A stretch of DNA of 7,267 nt from Anaeromyxobacter dehalogenans (GCA_020722625.1 DYKK01000169.1:1-7267), one strand, 5' to 3'; positions 1 to 5,830 are shown, counted from the first letter of the stretch. Notes: a model not told the origin generated them from the letters alone. Translations and numbers: made by a program.

Positions 1-255
1 AGCGGCAACACCGTCAGCATCATCCCGGTCCACGTCGAGGTGACGACGCAACAGGCCGCGGACTTCCTCAACGTCTCCCGGCCCTACTTCATCTCTCTGC
101 TCGAGTCGGGGAAGCTCCCGTTCCGGAAGGTCGGCACGCACCGTCGGGTCCGGATGGACGACCTGATCGCCTACAAGCGTCGGGACGAGGAGGCCCGCAA
201 GAAGGTGCTCGACGAACTCGCCGCCGACGCCCAGGATCTGGGACTCGGCTACTGA
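1..255 (+). CDS. Excisionase-like helix-turn-helix antitoxin (VapB50-like), 5' end outside the window
   Basis: The reading frame is open from the first base, so the gene begins upstream. The visible 84 residues start SGNTVSIIPVHVE and continue into TTQQAADFLNVSRPYF, then KLPFRKVGTHRRVRMDDL. This is the excisionase/MerR-like winged HTH in which 'TTQQAADFLNVSR' forms the DNA-reading helices and 'GTHRRVR' the wing. A GTG at 40 gives a possible short start, but the residues before it (IIPVHVE) match the conserved 'LIPvHaELTTqeAAdlLNVSRP' stretch I know from this family, so the longer frame is preferred. Such proteins act as antitoxins paired with a downstream PIN-domain toxin (the VapB50/VapC50 type in mycobacteria) and usually repress their own operon. 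The partner follows after 11 bp. The C-terminal acidic tail (about residues 60-84) would normally contact the toxin. The antitoxin part shown looks intact although its partner is broken. Confidence 0.85.
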   Translation, partial: SGNTVSIIPVHVEVTTQQAADFLNVSRPYFISLLESGKLPFRKVGTHRRVRMDDLIAYKRRDEEARKKVLDELAADAQDLGLGY

Positions 256-259
256 AGGA
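255..259 (+). promoter_or_regulatory. Ribosome binding site for the PIN toxin remnant
   Basis: AAGGA overlaps the antitoxin stop codon and lies 7 nt before the ATG at 267. It supports that start and indicates a two-gene operon in which toxin translation follows antitoxin translation. Confidence 0.55.
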
Positions 260-266
260 CTCCCGC

Positions 267-545
267 ATGCCCCCGATCGCCATTCTCGATGCGTGCGTCC
301 TGCATTCGGCCTCCGTCCGGGACCTCCTGCTGCGTCTCGCGGCTGCCATACGCGCCCGGGCCGACATCATCGTGACGTTCAACCTCTCGGACTTCCCCAG
401 GGGCGAGTTGTCGCGGTTCGGGGTCGAAGCCCGGCACCCTGACGTGTTCGTGAAGGGCTTGCTCGATGCCCATCCGGATGCCGTCTGTACGACCGTCCGG
501 GAGCAGGCGGCATCCCTCCGAAACCCGCCCGTGGCCACGTCGTGA
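267..545 (+). pseudogene. PIN-domain toxin (VapC50-like) with internal deletion and replaced C-terminus
   Basis: The 92-residue frame starts MPPIAILDACVLHSASVRDLLLRLA (residues 1-25), the usual start of PIN toxins with the first catalytic Asp (D8). It then jumps directly to AAIRARADIIVTFNLSDFP (26-44), which in this family lies near the end of the PIN fold and carries a late acidic residue (D42). The intervening segment, about 60-70 residues in full-length relatives as I recall them (total about 180-190), is absent. It should contain the central Glu and the 'D..VLAAA' acidic site. The C-terminal part (45-88, ending EQAASLRNPP) again matches the family, but the last four residues come from unrelated downstream sequence. 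With two of about four metal-binding acidic residues missing, ribonuclease activity is very unlikely. The frame is otherwise open and has a good RBS, so a short protein that still binds the antitoxin remains possible. Confidence 0.8.
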
Positions 546-675
546 AGTCCGGAGGAAACCTGACTGTCTGCACCGGGGAGATCGTCGCGGATCCGGACGG
601 ACCCGCCACGACGGTCGCCGTGATGCAGGCGACCATGATGACGCTGGTCAATCGGGGCAGGGTCTCGCGGATTGA
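524..675 (+). pseudogene. C-terminal remnant of a PaaI-type hotdog thioesterase
   Basis: In the second forward frame, from about 524, the translation reads PARGHVVKSGGNLTVCTGEI followed by VADPDGPATTVAVMQATMM. This resembles the last beta-strands of PaaI-family acyl-CoA thioesterases ('RGrVVkpGrtLtVC.GEv...lvA.MqATMM'). No N-terminal half, HotDog helix or catalytic Asp region precedes it; the upstream DNA is the toxin remnant. Near the end the frame seems to slip in the GGGG run at 654-657: the adjacent frame gives QGLAD and a stop at 673-675, a plausible natural C-terminus, whereas the unshifted frame runs on into unrelated DNA to 1036. A GTG at 542 could be read as a start but lies inside the homologous stretch. 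Assignment is from memory of the family pattern and covers only about 45 residues. I regard it as a dead fragment. Confidence 0.45.
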
Positions 676-706
676 TCGTCAGGGATTCCCGGACCGTCGG
701 CTTGCA

Positions 707-985
707 TCAGGCCGCGTCGTCAAGCCGCCCATGGCCTCCCATTCCCTGATGCTGCTCCCGCCAGTCCTCGTGGCGAACGACGGTGCGAAGGGAGCGCTCG
801 GTTACGCGGGTGCCGGCCTCCAGGAACAGCACCGCCTCCTGGATGTCGGGGGCGAGGAGCAGCAGGTCCATCGCCTGGCTGGCCGAGGCCTTCTTGCACG
901 CGCATCCCAACGGTTCGGTCGCTCGAAGAACGGTCCTCGATTCCACGAGCCTGTTGCCGTTCCGCCTGAGGCCTGTTTCCGCGGC
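707..985 (-). pseudogene. Antisense remnant of a small HTH-type protein ('LAPDIQE' family)
   Basis: Read on the minus strand, the frame opens after a stop at about 986-988 and ends with TGA at 707-709. It contains ASQAMDLLLLAPDIQEAVLF, then TRVTERSLRTVVRHEDWREQ. This matches the C-terminal part of small HTH proteins often found beside integrase or recombinase genes ('sRarVtQiMdLLnLAPDIQEeiLFL...teR.LR.i....dW..Q'). The HTH itself, expected before 'SQAMDLL', is only poorly recognisable (LGCACKKAS). The upstream sequence in this frame is stopped, so no complete gene exists. A GTG at 944-946 could give 79 residues, but nothing supports translation. It is most likely debris from a past mobile-element insertion. 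Confidence 0.4.
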
Positions 986-1033
986 TCATCTGGTCGCGGT
1001 GTCCGGGCGGCTCGATGTGTTGCGACACGGCCT

Positions 1034-1050
1034 TGACCAGGACTTGGTCA
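1034..1050. repeat. Short dyad: TGACCA, 5-nt spacer, TGGTCA
   Basis: There are perfect 6-bp inverted arms at 1034-1039 and 1045-1050 around GGACT. It lies about 35 bp before the DUF488 stub and could be an operator-like dyad or a weak hairpin. No T-tract follows, so it is not a typical terminator. Confidence 0.35.
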
Positions 1051-1084
1051 CGTTGCGGCCTGTACGCTAGAAGATGAGGAAGAT

Positions 1085-1231
1085 GTGTCGGAGACGGTAC
1101 GCTTGAAGCGCGTTTGCCAGTCGCCTGAGCCGGGGGACGGCAAGCGGTTCCTCGTCGATCGGATCTGGCCGCGCGGCCTCGAGAAGGAAGATGGCGCAGG
1201 ACCCCGACGGGTCACAGGAGGTTTCGGATGA
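1085..1231 (+). pseudogene. 5' stub of a DUF488 (YeaO-like) gene
   Basis: From the GTG at 1085 the frame encodes 48 residues: MSETVRLKRVCQSPEPGDGK, then RFLVDRIWPRGLEKED, after which the sequence (GAGPRRVTGGFG) no longer fits. The first about 37 residues match the start of DUF488 proteins ('irlKRvYdppspdDGkRfLVDRlWPRGlsKe'), which are normally about 115-125 residues long. The remaining two thirds are missing, with a break at about 1195. GAGGA at 1076-1080 is a credible RBS, so this start looks original. The stub's TGA (1229-1231) overlaps the ATG of the next gene (1228-1230) as ATGA. Ribosomes finishing the stub could therefore re-initiate on that gene, and the stub may survive as an accidental leader peptide. 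Confidence 0.7.
1217..1221 (+). promoter_or_regulatory. Ribosome binding site of the DUF4236 gene
   Basis: GGAGG ends 6 nt before the ATG at 1228. It fixes that start and lies within the tail of the DUF488 stub. Confidence 0.7.
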
Positions 1232-2268
1232 GCTTCCGCTTCTGGAGACGAATCAGGATCGCACCGGGCGTGACCCTGAACCTGAGCAAGGCAGGCGGCT
1301 CTGTGTCGTTTGGGCCACGAGGGGCGAAGGTCACCGTTGGCTCCCGAGGGAAACGGGCCACGGTCGGCATTCCGGGAACAGGCCTTTTCTACACGACCAC
1401 GTTTCCGAGCGGGAGGTCCGGTGGCGGGAAAACCGCGTTTTACTCCGCTCCGGCCGTGCCGGCGGTCCGCCCGGAAGACCGGCTGACCCTGGGTTTCTTC
1501 AAGCGGCTCGTCACGCCGGACGACGAGCAGGCCCTGGTGGCCGGGTGCCGGGAGGCGGTCCTTGGCAACGAAGACAAGGCCCTCGAGCACCTCAAGGAGG
1601 CCGTCCACCTGGCCGACGGCGCGTACCTCGCCGGTTTCCTGGCGCTCAAGCACGAGCGGCTCGAAGAAGCCGCGACCTACCTTGCGATGGCCGCCGAGGA
1701 GCACAGCGATCTGGACCGCTACTTCTCGAAGTACGGCATCTCCTCCACCCTGATTCTCCCCATCACAGACGAGGTGTCCGCGCACGTGGGGCCGGACCTG
1801 CGCGGCGTGCTGCTGGGCCTGGTGGAGGTCTACCAGCGTCAGGCGCGCTGGGAGGATGCGATTGCCTGCCTGGAAAGGCTCCAGCGACTCGAACCCGACG
1901 ACGTGGTGGTGAGCCTGTCCCTCGCGGAGGTGCTGCTCACCGCCCTCCCGGGCGACCAGGACGTCTTCCGAAAGGTCGTGCGATTGGCCGAAGGCGTCGA
2001 GAACGAGACGCCGATCCACACCGCTTTGCTGCTTTACAAGGCCAGGGCCCTGCGCGGGCTTGGGCTCCTGGACGCGGCGCGGGAGACCTTGACGGGCGCC
2101 CTGCGCCAGAAGAAGGGCCGCTCCGAGGTGCTGCTCCGGGCGCTCCGGTACGAACGGGCCCTGGCCTACGAGGACCTCGGCCAGCGCCGTCGGGCGCGCA
2201 GCGACCTCGAGAGGCTTTACGCCGAGGACCCGGATTTCGAGGACGTGGCGGCCCGGTTGGGACTGTAG
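1228..2268 (+). CDS. DUF4236 domain protein with C-terminal TPR-like repeats
   Basis: The gene encodes 346 residues. Residues 2-58 (SFRFWRRIRIAPGVTLNLSK, then SVSFGPRGAKVTVGSRGKRATVGIPGTGLFY) are a clear DUF4236 domain, a small beta-rich module of unknown function found at the start of many bacterial proteins. Residues 59-85 form a Gly/Ser/Pro/Ala-rich linker. From about 95 to 346 the chain is alpha-helical with TPR-like pairs: 'ALEHLKEAVHLADGAYLAGF', 'RWEDAIACLERLQRLEPDD', 'GLLDAARETLTGALRQKKG' and the final 'RRARSDLERLYAEDPDFEDV', a common TPR ending. I see no signal peptide, membrane segment or catalytic motif, so a soluble scaffold or protein-binding role is an inference. The start is supported by GGAGG at 1217-1221 and by the domain beginning immediately. 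It converges on the aro operon and sits just after the gene-debris region, so it may be part of the accessory segment. Confidence 0.9.
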   Translation: MSFRFWRRIRIAPGVTLNLSKAGGSVSFGPRGAKVTVGSRGKRATVGIPGTGLFYTTTFPSGRSGGGKTAFYSAPAVPAVRPEDRLTLGFFKRLVTPDDEQALVAGCREAVLGNEDKALEHLKEAVHLADGAYLAGFLALKHERLEEAATYLAMAAEEHSDLDRYFSKYGISSTLILPITDEVSAHVGPDLRGVLLGLVEVYQRQARWEDAIACLERLQRLEPDDVVVSLSLAEVLLTALPGDQDVFRKVVRLAEGVENETPIHTALLLYKARALRGLGLLDAARETLTGALRQKKGRSEVLLRALRYERALAYEDLGQRRRARSDLERLYAEDPDFEDVAARLGL

Positions 2269-2290
2269 CGGACATCATCCACGGCTCGCC

Positions 2291-2352
2291 CCCCGGCGGG
2301 AACCCCCAAAAAGTGGTCGGCGTCACGGGCGATGGCGCACTTCCCGCCGGGG
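2291..2352. repeat. Perfect 12-bp inverted repeat with 38-nt loop between convergent genes
   Basis: CCCCGGCGGGAA (2291-2302) and TTCCCGCCGGGG (2341-2352) are exact reverse complements. The pair fills most of the 141-bp gap after the DUF4236 gene. RNA from either strand could form a very stable GC stem. The loop includes CCCCCAAAAA. There is no T-tract directly after either arm, so it could be a non-canonical terminator, an RNA-stabilising structure or a mobile repeat. Confidence 0.6.
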
Positions 2353-2388
2353 ACGCTCCGGCCTGTCCAGTTCTGACCTCCCCATTGG

Positions 2389-2407
2389 AGGACCGAACTT
2401 CGGTCCT
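2389..2407 (-). terminator. Hairpin directly after aroC
   Basis: AGGACCGAA (2389-2397) and TTCGGTCCT (2399-2407) are exact inverted arms around one base; realistically this is a 7-bp stem with a 5-nt loop. It begins 3 nt past the aroC stop (2410-2412) on the minus strand. The position fits transcript termination or 3'-end protection, but no U-run follows, so intrinsic termination is unproven. Confidence 0.45.
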
Positions 2408-2409
2408 GG

Positions 2410-3735
2410 TCAGGTGTCTCGCCGCTGGACTTTGCGCGACGCCGCCAGGACCGCGTCCAGCACCTGCATGGCGACGGCCTCGTCGAGGCCCGCGTCCCGG
2501 GCGAGGCGCTTCCAGCGGCGGGCGACCTCGGCCTCCCGGGCAGGGTGCCGGACGGCGGCGCCCGAGGCCCGCTTGAGCCTGCCGACCTCCTGCACCAGCG
2601 CGAAGCGGCGGGCGAGACAGGCGACCAGGTCGGAGTCGGCGAGGTCAATGGCGGCCCTCAGGTCTTCGAGGTCGGCCGGTGACTTGGAGATCGCCTGCTG
2701 CGCGAGGCACGCGTCGGCGAGGACCAAAGCCATCATCGCCTCGGCCACGGGCACGACCCTCGGGCACAGGCAGGGGTCGTGGCGGCCGCGGACCGTGACC
2801 TCGCGCGGCACGCCGTGCACGTCCACGGTCCGTTGGGGCAGCGCGATGGAGGCGGTGGGCTTCACGGCGAGCCTGACCACGATCGGCGCGCCGCTCGAGA
2901 TGCCCCCGAGGATCCCCCCCGCGTGGTTGGTCTCGAATCCCGACGGCGTGATGGGGTCGTTGTGGTCGCTTCCGCGCATGCCTGCCGCGGCGAAGCCCTC
3001 GCCGACCTCGACCCCCTTGACCCCCCCGATGGACATCATCGCCCCGGCGAGAAGGGCGTCGAGCTTGCGGAAGACCGGGTCGCCCCAGCCGGCAGGCACG
3101 CCGGTCGCGCGGACCTCCACGACCCCGCCCACGGAATCCCCGGCCCGGGCCGCATCGCGGATCACGGCGACCATCGCCTCCGCGGCCACGGGGTCGGCGC
3201 ACCTCACCGGATGGGTCTCGATGACCGCCTCGTCGAAGACCCGCGCCACGACCCCGCCCGCGGCGACCGTGTGCCCGACAATCCGGACGCCATGGCGGGC
3301 GAGCATGCGCCTTGCCACCGCACCCGCGGCGACCCTGGCCACGGTCTCGCGCCCGGACTGGCGGCCTCCGCCCCGGTGGTCGCGGATGCCGTACTTCGCG
3401 AGCCACGTGAAGTCGCCGTGACCCGGCCGGAACACGTCCCTGAGGTCCTCGTAGTCGCCCGGCCTTGCGTCCCGGTTGCGCACGAGGATGCAGATCGGGG
3501 CGCCGGTGGTCCGTCCCTCGAAGACCCCGGACAGGATCTCGGCGCGGTCGGGCTCGGCGCGGGCGCTCGTGAGGCTGCTCTGGCCGGGCCTGCGGCGGTC
3601 GAGTTCGACCTGGACGTCGGCCTCGGTCAGGGGGAGACCCGGCATCACGCCGTCAATCACCACGCCGACCGCAGGGCCGTGGGACTCACCGAACGTGACG
3701 ATCCTGAAGTTCTCGCCAAGCGTGTTCGATGACAT
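2410..3735 (-). CDS. aroC: Chorismate synthase fused to an AroQ-type chorismate mutase
   Basis: The gene encodes 441 residues in two domains. Residues 1-350 are chorismate synthase, which converts EPSP to chorismate using reduced FMN: NTLGENFRIVTFGESHGPAV with H19, RRRPGQSS (48-54), RPGHGDFT with H106, KYGIRDHRGGGRQSGRET (114-131), GSDHNDPITP (255-264) and GRHDPCLCPR (317-326). This part matches the usual family length of about 350-390. Residues 354-441 are an AroQ chorismate mutase helical domain (chorismate to prephenate). Aligned without gaps to the E. coli P-protein mutase from memory, the catalytic positions R11, R28, K39, R51, E52, S84 and Q88 correspond to R360, R377, K388, R400, E401, S433 and Q437; D48 is replaced by H397. 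The ATG at 3735 is supported by AAAGGA 8 nt upstream and by the conserved N-terminus. The start overlaps the end of the preceding aroDEK gene by 50 bp. It is the last gene of the operon. Both domains look active. Confidence 0.93.
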   Translation of the reverse strand: MSSNTLGENFRIVTFGESHGPAVGVVIDGVMPGLPLTEADVQVELDRRRPGQSSLTSARAEPDRAEILSGVFEGRTTGAPICILVRNRDARPGDYEDLRDVFRPGHGDFTWLAKYGIRDHRGGGRQSGRETVARVAAGAVARRMLARHGVRIVGHTVAAGGVVARVFDEAVIETHPVRCADPVAAEAMVAVIRDAARAGDSVGGVVEVRATGVPAGWGDPVFRKLDALLAGAMMSIGGVKGVEVGEGFAAAGMRGSDHNDPITPSGFETNHAGGILGGISSGAPIVVRLAVKPTASIALPQRTVDVHGVPREVTVRGRHDPCLCPRVVPVAEAMMALVLADACLAQQAISKSPADLEDLRAAIDLADSDLVACLARRFALVQEVGRLKRASGAAVRHPAREAEVARRWKRLARDAGLDEAVAMQVLDAVLAASRKVQRRDT

Positions 3736-5830
3736 CGCAGCATTCCTTTGGACCGCAGGCGTCGGTGGACGCGGTCAGGGACGAGCAGTCGCGGTAGAGG
3801 TCCTGCCGCCTCGCGAGCACGCTTCCGACCTCGGCATCGGGCGGGCGGCCGGTCAACGACGGCCTGCTGGTTCCGCGCACCCTGGCGGCCAGCACCTCCG
3901 CCGGGGCCTGCAGCCAGACCGTGAACACCGACCTCAAGGCGTCCCGCACCTCCTCGTTCTCGACGCAGCCGCCGCCGGTCGCCACCACGACCCGGTCCGT
4001 CGCCAGAATCTCCTTCACCACCCGGGCCTCGGCCTCTCGGAACTTCGCCTCGCCGCCCCCCTCGAACAGGTCCGGGATCGAGCGGCCCATCCTGCGCTCG
4101 ACCTCGGCGTCGGTGTCCACGAAGCGCCAGCCCAGCCGAGCGGCCAGGGCCCTGCCGACCGTGGTCTTGCCGGACCCGCGCATGCCCACGAGCGCGATGA
4201 CTTGCCTGCCGGTCCCGGACGTGTCGGGAACCCAGCCGAGGTCGGTCAGTTCGTCGCGGAGCATGGCGGGTCCGAACGAGCGGCCCGTGATGAGCGTCAT
4301 CTGGAGTGCGCCCTGCCTGCACCAGAAGTCGAGGCCGGTGCACACCGAGCGACCCGCGGCCCGAGCCCTCCGCACGAGCGGAGTGTCCACGCCCCTCACC
4401 ACCACGAGGTCCACCACGAGGCGGGCCGCGATGGGCTCGCAGTCGTCCCAGGGTGTGGACACGGCGTCGGCGCCCAGCGGGGTGCAGTTCACGAGGACCG
4501 CACGCGGGGTTTGGTGTCGCTGGTCCCAAGGGACGAACGACCAGTCCGCAGGGTCGGCCCCGGCGGCAGTGACCGCGGCCCTGGCCTTCGCGGGGTCGCG
4601 CGCAGCCACCACCACGCGTGCGCCCGCCTCCCGGGCCGCGACGCCCACCGAGACCGCGCTTCCGCCGGCGCCCAGGATGAGCACGGTCTCGCCATGAAGG
4701 CTGCCGGACCCTCCAAGGATGTCGAGCGCGGCCGGCGCGTCGGTGTTGGAGGCCTCGACGACCTCGCCTGCGCGCAGCCTCACGGTGTTTGCGGCGCCCG
4801 CGGCCCGGGTCCAGCGGTCCACAACCACCTGACCGTGCGACGACAGGGCCTCCCGCTTGAAGGGCATGGTCACCGAGAGCCACTCGGCCCCTGCCATCGA
4901 GCACGCCTTCACGACCTCGTCCCACCTCGACGCGGGCAGGGGGAGGTACTGGAAGGCCAGGCCCAGCCTGGCGAAGAGGGCGTTGTAAACGTCGGGGCCC
5001 GGGGACCGCAAGACCTGCGGCCCACCGGCCAGGAAGACCGGCTGGAGGAAGGCCGAGTCGCGCGCCCTCAGCCGGTTCGCGCGCTCGAAGGTCAGTTGTC
5101 CAGGGGCGGTCGCGAGCGCCTCGGAGGCGGCGACATACGTCCAGGCGGAGCCGGTCAGCGCTGGACGCGCGCGGCTCGCGAGCGCGGCCTCGCCCAGTCC
5201 GACGACGACGCGCATCGGGAACTTCCGGAGCGATTGGGGTCCGGACGCCTCCGACGCGGCGGCGAGCGCGGCCAGGTCCGAGGCGCCGCGCACCGGCATC
5301 GCGACCTTCACGACGTCCGCGGGGAAGCGCGCAAGGCGCGAGATCACCGCCTCGAGCGTCTCCGCGCCGCCGGCGGTCTCGTGGTGGGAGAGGATGACGC
5401 GCGTGGCCCGGCCGGTGCCGAGGAACCCGTCGAGACCCTGGGTCTCGGGGGTGACCGTCCATGCGGCCGTGAAGGCGTCCCATGCAGGGCCGGACGCCCC
5501 CGGGATCACGGCGTCCGCCCTGCCTTGTTCGAACACCCTGAGTTCGATGTCCAGGTAAGCCGGGCCGGCCTCGTACGCCCGGCGCAGGACCGCGAGACGG
5601 TCCTCCTCGGAGCCACGCCAGCGGCCGAGCTCCTCGGCATGTCTGCACGCGACCACGAGGCGCGGGCCGTGCCTCCGGATGAAATCGAAGACGCGCTCGT
5701 CGATCTCGTCGAGGCAGTCGAGCCGGACCTCGTGCAGGTCGGCCACGACCTGGAGCCTGCGCTCGAGGGCAGCGATGGTCGCCTCGGCGCCGGTCACGCA
5801 GATCAGGGTGGGGGCGGCGTCAGCGCTCAT
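3686..5830 (-). CDS. aroDEK: Trifunctional 3-dehydroquinate dehydratase (type I) / shikimate dehydrogenase / shikimate kinase
   Basis: The 714-residue cytosolic protein covers shikimate steps 3, 4 and 5. Residues 8-248 are a type I dehydroquinase: E34 and R36 (HEVRLD), H150 (ILSHHE), Schiff-base K175 (ADVVKVAMP), R220 and Q245 (APGQL). Residues 262-530 are shikimate dehydrogenase: K325 (VTMPFK), GAANTV (345-350), D364 (SNTD), NADP loop GAGGSA (387-392), NCTPLG (448-453) and Q506. Its substrate motif reads SPGP (276-279) where SxSP is usual. Residues 543-714 are shikimate kinase: P-loop GMRGSGKTT (549-557), DTD (572-574), R598, GGG (619-621), lid around 652-662 and RRQDLY (674-679). The D-E fusion is known from plants and chlamydiae, and fungal AROM ends K-D-E; here kinase follows E. 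The ATG at 5830 overlaps the aroB stop by 11 bp and fits the domain start. The gene symbol is descriptive. Confidence 0.95.
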   Translation of the reverse strand: MSADAAPTLICVTGAEATIAALERRLQVVADLHEVRLDCLDEIDERVFDFIRRHGPRLVVACRHAEELGRWRGSEEDRLAVLRRAYEAGPAYLDIELRVFEQGRADAVIPGASGPAWDAFTAAWTVTPETQGLDGFLGTGRATRVILSHHETAGGAETLEAVISRLARFPADVVKVAMPVRGASDLAALAAASEASGPQSLRKFPMRVVVGLGEAALASRARPALTGSAWTYVAASEALATAPGQLTFERANRLRARDSAFLQPVFLAGGPQVLRSPGPDVYNALFARLGLAFQYLPLPASRWDEVVKACSMAGAEWLSVTMPFKREALSSHGQVVVDRWTRAAGAANTVRLRAGEVVEASNTDAPAALDILGGSGSLHGETVLILGAGGSAVSVGVAAREAGARVVVAARDPAKARAAVTAAGADPADWSFVPWDQRHQTPRAVLVNCTPLGADAVSTPWDDCEPIAARLVVDLVVVRGVDTPLVRRARAAGRSVCTGLDFWCRQGALQMTLITGRSFGPAMLRDELTDLGWVPDTSGTGRQVIALVGMRGSGKTTVGRALAARLGWRFVDTDAEVERRMGRSIPDLFEGGGEAKFREAEARVVKEILATDRVVVATGGGCVENEEVRDALRSVFTVWLQAPAEVLAARVRGTSRPSLTGRPPDAEVGSVLARRQDLYRDCSSLTASTDACGPKECCDVIEHAWRELQDRHVR
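3744..3749 (-). promoter_or_regulatory. Ribosome binding site of aroC inside aroDEK
   Basis: On the minus strand AAAGGA lies 8 nt before the aroC ATG (3735-3733). It sits within the last codons of the shikimate kinase domain and supports internal initiation in the 50-bp overlap. Confidence 0.6.

Noticed and set aside
542..1036. 164-codon forward frame starting at GTG 542 as a complete gene
   Set aside because: Only the first about 40 codons resemble a protein family (the end of a thioesterase). The rest is antisense to the HTH-type remnant and has no domain character.
1048..2019. 323-codon minus-strand frame opposite the DUF4236 gene
   Set aside because: There is no recognisable motif, and it is antisense to a gene with clear domains and an RBS.
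1191..2576. 461-codon forward frame overlapping the DUF4236 gene
   Set aside because: It is out of frame with the DUF4236 and TPR motifs and is rich in Arg/Gly/Pro, a typical GC shadow.
3657..5648. 663-codon minus-strand frame within aroDEK
   Set aside because: It is an alternative frame of the same strand with Arg/Gly-rich composition; all conserved motifs are in the 3686-5830 frame.
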